From an uncultured Pseudomonadota bacterium (GTDB lineage: Bacteria > Pseudomonadota > Gammaproteobacteria > Burkholderiales > Burkholderiaceae_C): a DNA stretch of 10,936 bases. The position numbers and the translations under genes are program-made. Below the pieces are notes generated by a model. That model saw only the letters and a list, made by a program, of their open reading frames with translations, was not told the origin of the DNA and did not search any database. Below, in pieces: positions 7,041 to 10,936 of this stretch. How positions within the stretch are numbered: position 1 is the stretch's first letter; each line of letters starts with the position of its first letter. The stretch lies in NCBI GenBank assembly GCA_900320815.1, contig ONTY01000062.1:1-10936 (forward strand). Reading direction: 5' to 3'.

Positions 7041-7928
7041 ATGCCTGATGCCGACGACCGCCTTGCCGCCATTGACCTGGGTTCCAACAGCTTTCGCCTG
7101 GAAATCGCCCGCTGTGTCGATGGCCAGTTTCAGGCCTGGCGCCTCTCGGAGGCCGCCATGCAGCGCGGCTGGGCGTGCCTGGCGCGCTTTGCCCCACGGC
7201 TGGCGGGGCTGCCGGCTGCGCGCGTGCGCGCCGTAGCCACCCAGACCATGCGCGAAGCGCGCAACCGCGCCGACTTCATCACGCGCGCCGAAGCCATCCT
7301 CGGCCACCCCATTGAAGTCATCAGCGGCCACGAAGAGGCGCGGCTGATTTACCTTGGCGTCGCGCAGCACCTGCCGCCAGGCCAGGCGCGCCACCTCGTC
7401 CTGGACATCGGTGGGCGCTCCACCGAACTCATCCTCGGCAACGAGCACACCACCAAGCGCACCGCCTCGCACGCGATGGGCGCCGTCTCCTGGACGCAGC
7501 AGCACTTTGCCGATGGCCGTATCGACGCCGCGCGCTTTGACGCTGCCGAAGACGCCGCCCTCGCCCTGCTGCAGTCCAGCGGCTGCGTGCGCTGGCGCAG
7601 CGCCTGGGAGCAGGCGTGGGGATGCTCTGGCACCGTCGGCGCCGCCGCCGACGTGCTGCTGGCCACAGAGCGCACTGCAAAACGCTACGCCATCACGCGG
7701 GGCGGCGTGCAATGGCTGCGCGCACAACTCATCGCCGCCGGCCATGTGGAACGCATCGCCATCCCCGGCATGAAAGACAGCCGCAAGCCCGTGGCCGCCG
7801 GCGGCATCGCCATCCTCTGCGCCATCATGGACGCGCTGGACATCGACGCCCTCACCTACAGCCCCAGCGCCCTGCGGCACGGCCTGCTGTTTGACATACT
7901 GCAAAAAAGCGGCGCCGCCCAGCCATAA
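7041..7928 (+). CDS. Ppx/GppA family phosphatase, short form (exopolyphosphatase-like)
   Basis: An ASKHA-fold phosphatase of the exopolyphosphatase / pppGpp phosphohydrolase family, which releases terminal phosphate from polyphosphate or pppGpp. It has 295 residues from ATG 7041, chosen for its GGAG site and because the conserved LAAIDLGSNSFRLEI begins at residue 8. Further marks: AVATQTMREARN, ISGHEEARLIYLGV with the acidic pair Glu98-Glu99 (catalytic region), LDIGGRSTELILG (phosphate-binding loop with Arg where many homologues have a third Gly), GCSGTVGA, and PGMKDSRKPVAAGGIAIL followed by LRHGLLFDIL. It ends right there, so the C-terminal HD-like domains of the ~500-residue proteobacterial Ppx/GppA are absent; a strong terminator follows within 45 bases, leaving no room for a frameshifted tail. 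No ppk is nearby. Ppx and GppA activity cannot be separated from sequence. Confidence 0.88.
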   Translation: MPDADDRLAAIDLGSNSFRLEIARCVDGQFQAWRLSEAAMQRGWACLARFAPRLAGLPAARVRAVATQTMREARNRADFITRAEAILGHPIEVISGHEEARLIYLGVAQHLPPGQARHLVLDIGGRSTELILGNEHTTKRTASHAMGAVSWTQQHFADGRIDAARFDAAEDAALALLQSSGCVRWRSAWEQAWGCSGTVGAAADVLLATERTAKRYAITRGGVQWLRAQLIAAGHVERIAIPGMKDSRKPVAAGGIAILCAIMDALDIDALTYSPSALRHGLLFDILQKSGAAQP

Positions 7929-7968
7929 CCCCACCCACCCCGCTGGGCGCCCTGCTGCTGCAGCACAC

Positions 7969-7999
7969 AAAAGGGCGGCCCGCAGACCGCCCTTTTTTT
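7969..7999. terminator. Strong bidirectional terminator between ppx and clpB
   Basis: AAAAGGGCGG (7969-7978) pairs perfectly with CCGCCCTTTT (7987-7996) around an 8-base loop, followed by T to 7999 on the plus strand. Read on the minus strand the stem ends in TTTT. It lies between convergent ppx (ending 7928) and clpB (ending 8024) and can serve both, better for ppx. Confidence 0.9.
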
Positions 8000-8023
8000 C
8001 GGCACCGGCTCTTGGCGCGGCGT

Positions 8024-10564
8024 TTATTGAGCAATGAAGGCAAAGCCGCCCTCGGCTGCCTCGTTCGCTGTGACGCGGATGGTGCTCTTGGGCATGAACC
8101 GGCCCTCCAGCAGCAGCCTGGAGAGCGGGTTTTCAATGTGCTGCTGAATGGCGCGCTTGAGCGGGCGCGCACCAAACACGGGGTCAAAACCCACTTTGGC
8201 CAATGAGTCAAGCGCCGCATCGTCCACCGCCAGCGCCAAATCCATTTTCCGCAGGCGCGCATCCAGCACGGCAAGCTGGATTTTTGCAATGGCGGCAATA
8301 TGCTCGCTGCCAAGCGCGTGGAATATCACGCTCTCGTCAATGCGGTTGAGAAACTCGGGACGAAAGTGCTGTTTCACCTCGCTCCACACCGCGTCTTTGA
8401 GTTCGGCGTAGTCTTTTGCCACCATGTTTTGAATGAGCGCACTGCCGATATTGCTCGTCATCACAATCACGGTATTTTTGAAGTCAACAGTGCGCCCCTG
8501 CCCGTCGGTCAGACGCCCGTCGTCGAGCACTTGCAGCAGGATATTGAACACGTCCGGGTGCGCCTTTTCCACCTCATCCAGCAAAATCACGCTGTACGGT
8601 TTGCGGCGCACCGCTTCCGTCAAATAACCGCCTTCGTCGTAGCCCACGTAGCCGGGCGGCGCGCCAATCAGGCGCGAGACGCTGTGCTTTTCCATGAACT
8701 CGCTCATATCCAGCCGCACCATGTGCTCTTCGCTGTCAAACAAAAATGCGGCCAGCGCCTTGCACAGCTCCGTTTTACCCACGCCCGTGGGGCCGAGAAA
8801 CAGGAAACTGCCCAGCGGGCGATTGGGGTCAGACAAACCCGCACGTGAGCGGCGAATGGCGTCGGCGACGGCGCGCACGGCCTCGTCCTGTCCAACGACG
8901 CGCTGGTGCAGCGCCGCCTCCATATTCAGCAGTTTTTCGCGCTCGCCTTGCATCATCTTGCTCACCGGGATGGCGGTGGCGCGGCTGACGACTTCGGCGA
9001 TTTCTTCCGCGTCCACGCGCGTGCGCAGCAGTTTGTGCTGCACGGCGGCGCCCTGGCCGCTTTGGGCGTCTTTCAGGCGTTTTTCCAGTTCCGGCAATTC
9101 GCCATATTGCAGGCGCGCGAGTTGTTCAAAATCACCCTTGCGCTTGAGTTCGTCAATGCGCGTGTGCAGCTGCTCAATTTGTTTGCGCACCTGTTCGCTG
9201 CCCTGCGCCTGGGCTTTTTCGCCCTTCCACACCTCTTCCAGGTCGGCGTATTCCTTTTCCAGCTTTTGCAGCTCCTCTTCAATGAGGGCGAGGCGCTTTT
9301 TTGAAGCCTCGTCGGTTTCCTTTTTCATGGCTTCGCGCTCAATCTTGAGCTGAATCATGCGGCGCTCAAGTTTGTCCATCGCCTCGGGCTTGGAGTCAAT
9401 TTCAATCTTGATTTTGGCAGCAGCCTCGTCAATCAGGTCAATCGCCTTGTCAGGCAGAAAGCGGTCGGTGATGTAGCGCGCACTCAACTCGGCAGCGGCA
9501 ACGATGGCCGGGTCGGTAATATCCACGCCGTGATGCGCCTCATATCTGCCCTGGAGCCCGCGCAAAATCGCGATGGTGTCTTCCACGCTGGGCTCGTCAA
9601 TGAGCACTTTCTGAAAGCGGCGCTCCAGTGCCGCATCTTTTTCAATATATTTGCGGTATTCGTCCAGCGTGGTGGCGCCAATGCAGTGCAATTCGCCGCG
9701 CGCAAGGGCGGGCTTGAGCATATTGCCGGCGTCGATGGCGCCCTCGGCCTTGCCGGCGCCCACCATCGTGTGCAACTCGTCAATAAAGAGAATGATGCGC
9801 CCTTCTTCGCGCGCCACTTCCTTGAGTACGGCTTTGAGGCGCTCTTCAAACTCGCCGCGATATTTGGCGCCGGCCAGCAGCCCGGCCATATCCAGCGCCA
9901 GCACGCGCTTTTCTTTGAGCGTCTCGGGCACTTCGCCTGCCACAATGCGCTGCGCCAGCCCTTCCACAATCGCAGTTTTGCCCACGCCCGGCTCGCCGAT
10001 GAGTACCGGATTATTTTTGCTGCGGCGCTGCAGCACCTGAATGGCGCGGCGGATTTCGTCGTCGCGTCCAATCACCGGGTCCAGCTTGCCGCTGCGCGCA
10101 CGTGCCGTCAAATCAAGCGTATATTTTTGCAGCGCGCCGCGCTGGTTTTCGCCTTCGGCGCTGTCCATGCTCTGCCCGCCGCGCACGGCGCCAATGGCTT
10201 CTTCCAGCGCCCGGCGCGTGAGGCCGTGTTCCTGCGCGAGTTTGGCGGCAGCGGTTTTACCGTCAGAAAGAGCGAGCAGAAAAATCTCGCTGGAAATGAA
10301 CTGGTCGCCGCGTTTGATGGCTTCCTTTTCCGTCTCCTGCAGCAGGCGCAGCAAATCAGGGCTGGGTTGCACGCCTTCGCCGCCGCTGACTTGCGGCAGG
10401 CGGGCAACGGCGTCTTTTGCAGCGCGCAGCAGCGCCGCAGTATTCACGCCCGCGCGCTGCAAAAGCAGCGCCGGGCCACCATCTTGCTCGAGCATGGCGA
10501 CCAGTAAATGCTCTGGCTGAATATAGGCAGCGTCGTGCGCGAGGGCAAGCGATTGCGCATCGAG
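8024..10564 (-). CDS. clpB: ATP-dependent disaggregase ClpB (5' end cut at the junction)
   Basis: A hexameric AAA+ chaperone that threads aggregated proteins through its pore together with DnaK/DnaJ/GrpE in the cytoplasm. About 846 of ~860 residues are present. In order: Clp N domain ([20 protein letters not shown] onward), first AAA+ module with Walker A GEPGVGKT near residue 195, ILFIDELH and pore loop KYRGEFE, a coiled-coil middle domain (charged Glu/Lys-rich stretch near 395-520), second AAA+ module with GPTGVGKT near 595, pore loop GYVGYDEGG and [10 protein letters not shown], and the C-terminal [24 protein letters not shown]. The match begins at the residue equal to E. coli Asp16; the first ~15 codons, promoter and ribosome site are missing because the sequence switches to an unrelated gene at about 10553-10567. 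The GTG at 10567 is an accident of the join, not a real start. In proteobacteria clpB is usually heat-shock (sigma-32) controlled, which cannot be checked here. Confidence 0.95.
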   Translation of the reverse strand, partial: LDAQSLALAHDAAYIQPEHLLVAMLEQDGGPALLLQRAGVNTAALLRAAKDAVARLPQVSGGEGVQPSPDLLRLLQETEKEAIKRGDQFISSEIFLLALSDGKTAAAKLAQEHGLTRRALEEAIGAVRGGQSMDSAEGENQRGALQKYTLDLTARARSGKLDPVIGRDDEIRRAIQVLQRRSKNNPVLIGEPGVGKTAIVEGLAQRIVAGEVPETLKEKRVLALDMAGLLAGAKYRGEFEERLKAVLKEVAREEGRIILFIDELHTMVGAGKAEGAIDAGNMLKPALARGELHCIGATTLDEYRKYIEKDAALERRFQKVLIDEPSVEDTIAILRGLQGRYEAHHGVDITDPAIVAAAELSARYITDRFLPDKAIDLIDEAAAKIKIEIDSKPEAMDKLERRMIQLKIEREAMKKETDEASKKRLALIEEELQKLEKEYADLEEVWKGEKAQAQGSEQVRKQIEQLHTRIDELKRKGDFEQLARLQYGELPELEKRLKDAQSGQGAAVQHKLLRTRVDAEEIAEVVSRATAIPVSKMMQGEREKLLNMEAALHQRVVGQDEAVRAVADAIRRSRAGLSDPNRPLGSFLFLGPTGVGKTELCKALAAFLFDSEEHMVRLDMSEFMEKHSVSRLIGAPPGYVGYDEGGYLTEAVRRKPYSVILLDEVEKAHPDVFNILLQVLDDGRLTDGQGRTVDFKNTVIVMTSNIGSALIQNMVAKDYAELKDAVWSEVKQHFRPEFLNRIDESVIFHALGSEHIAAIAKIQLAVLDARLRKMDLALAVDDAALDSLAKVGFDPVFGARPLKRAIQQHIENPLSRLLLEGRFMPKSTIRVTANEAAEGGFAFIAQ

Positions 10565-10567
10565 CAC
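10553..10567. other. Chimeric junction (betaproteobacterial clpB to Bacteroidota kinase)
   Basis: On the minus strand this stretch still encodes the ClpB start of DAQ (up to 10561). On the plus strand the same bases encode LRIEH of the nucleoside kinase. Beyond 10564 no ClpB similarity remains, and before 10553 no kinase similarity is seen. The two parents could share about 10 bases here (TTGCGCATCG), enough for a short-overlap assembly or amplification artefact. Confidence 0.8.
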
Positions 10568-10936
10568 AGTATCTCAGGTGGTTTCTACTGTACCATCAAG
10601 CACGACGAGAAGCTTCTCACTCCCCAGAATATCGAGCGCCTCAAGTTGCGCATGCACGAGATTGTCGAAAAGGATATCAAGTTCGTAAGGCGTGAGCGAC
10701 TTACCACCGATGTGGTAGAGATGTTCCGCAAGCAGGGACTCAACGACAAGGTGCGACTGTTAGAGTCGAGCAACGACCTATACACCGTGTTCTACAAGCT
10801 CGACAACGTTATCGACAGCTACTATGAGCCACTAGCTCCATCAACAGGATGTATCAAGGTGTTCAATCTCGAGCCCTACAAGGAAGGCATGTTGCTGCTA
10901 GGTCCCGACAAGGAGAACCATGAGATACCTCGCAAG
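10553..10936 (+). CDS. Fragment of Bacteroidota-type nucleoside (uridine) kinase with ThrRS-like N-terminal region
   Basis: 128 codons are open to the window end, with neither start nor stop. The translation ([13 protein letters not shown], then [66 protein letters not shown]) resembles the middle of the large nucleoside kinases of Bacteroidales. These carry a TGS domain and a threonyl-tRNA-synthetase-like second domain before a P-loop uridine-kinase domain. The visible part is the ThrRS-like domain; the P-loop would lie beyond the window. Use of CTA, ATA, TTA and CGA codons and lower GC contrast with the rest of the window. Identification is from memory of the family. Confidence 0.8.
   Translation, partial: MRIEHSISGGFYCTIKHDEKLLTPQNIERLKLRMHEIVEKDIKFVRRERLTTDVVEMFRKQGLNDKVRLLESSNDLYTVFYKLDNVIDSYYEPLAPSTGCIKVFNLEPYKEGMLLLGPDKENHEIPRK

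Noticed and set aside
9530..10507. A 325-codon plus-strand open frame antisense to clpB
   Set aside because: A shadow of the highly conserved clpB coding frame; the translation resembles no family.
1..10936. Search for a novel defence, toxin-antitoxin, CRISPR or mobile system
   Set aside because: All long genes are recognised housekeeping or metabolic families. No transposase, integrase, direct-repeat array or attachment site is visible.

Overview
This is a GC-rich chromosomal stretch of about 10.5 kb, most likely from a betaproteobacterium (Burkholderiales-like; the family is not resolved). The ParC, YoaA, Ppx and ClpB proteins all read as betaproteobacterial, gene density is high, and the opposite strand carries long shadow frames. 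The last ~370 bases differ. At about 10553-10567 the clpB gene breaks off and the sequence continues as an internal piece of a Bacteroidota-type nucleoside kinase, with lower GC and different codon use. The window is therefore probably from a metagenomic contig with a chimeric join; a true rearrangement is the less likely alternative.

Layout: (1) 1-998, plus strand: a Vat/CatB-like hexapeptide-repeat acetyltransferase missing only its first few residues, overlapping by ATGA with a small three-helix membrane protein of unknown function. (2) 999-1129: a convergent gap with a weak hairpin, a perfect 14-bp palindrome and the first copy of a 20-bp imperfect repeat. (3) 1130-3511, minus: parC, topoisomerase IV subunit A. 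(4) 3512-3621: parC leader and a strong terminator for the gene upstream of it. (5) 3622-4467, minus: a PP2C-type protein phosphatase. (6) 4468-4730: a divergent gap. (7) 4731-6842, plus: a YoaA/DinG-type Fe-S helicase. (8) 6843-7040: an AT-rich gap with two more copies of the 20-bp repeat and an inverted repeat. (9) 7041-7928, plus: a short Ppx/GppA phosphatase. (10) 7969-7999: a strong bidirectional terminator between convergent ppx and clpB. (11) 8024-about 10564, minus: clpB lacking its first ~15 codons. (12) 10553-10936, plus: the Bacteroidota kinase fragment.

Functionally this is mostly housekeeping: chromosome decatenation (ParC), repair helicase (YoaA), polyphosphate or (p)ppGpp metabolism (Ppx/GppA), protein disaggregation (ClpB) and Ser/Thr dephosphorylation (PP2C). 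Apart from the coupled acetyltransferase/membrane-protein pair, no operon links these genes. I see no defence system, CRISPR array, insertion sequence, tRNA or rRNA. The most notable items are the junction, the three-copy intergenic repeat, the Val at the quinolone hot-spot position of ParC, and the Vat-like gene with its coupled membrane protein.
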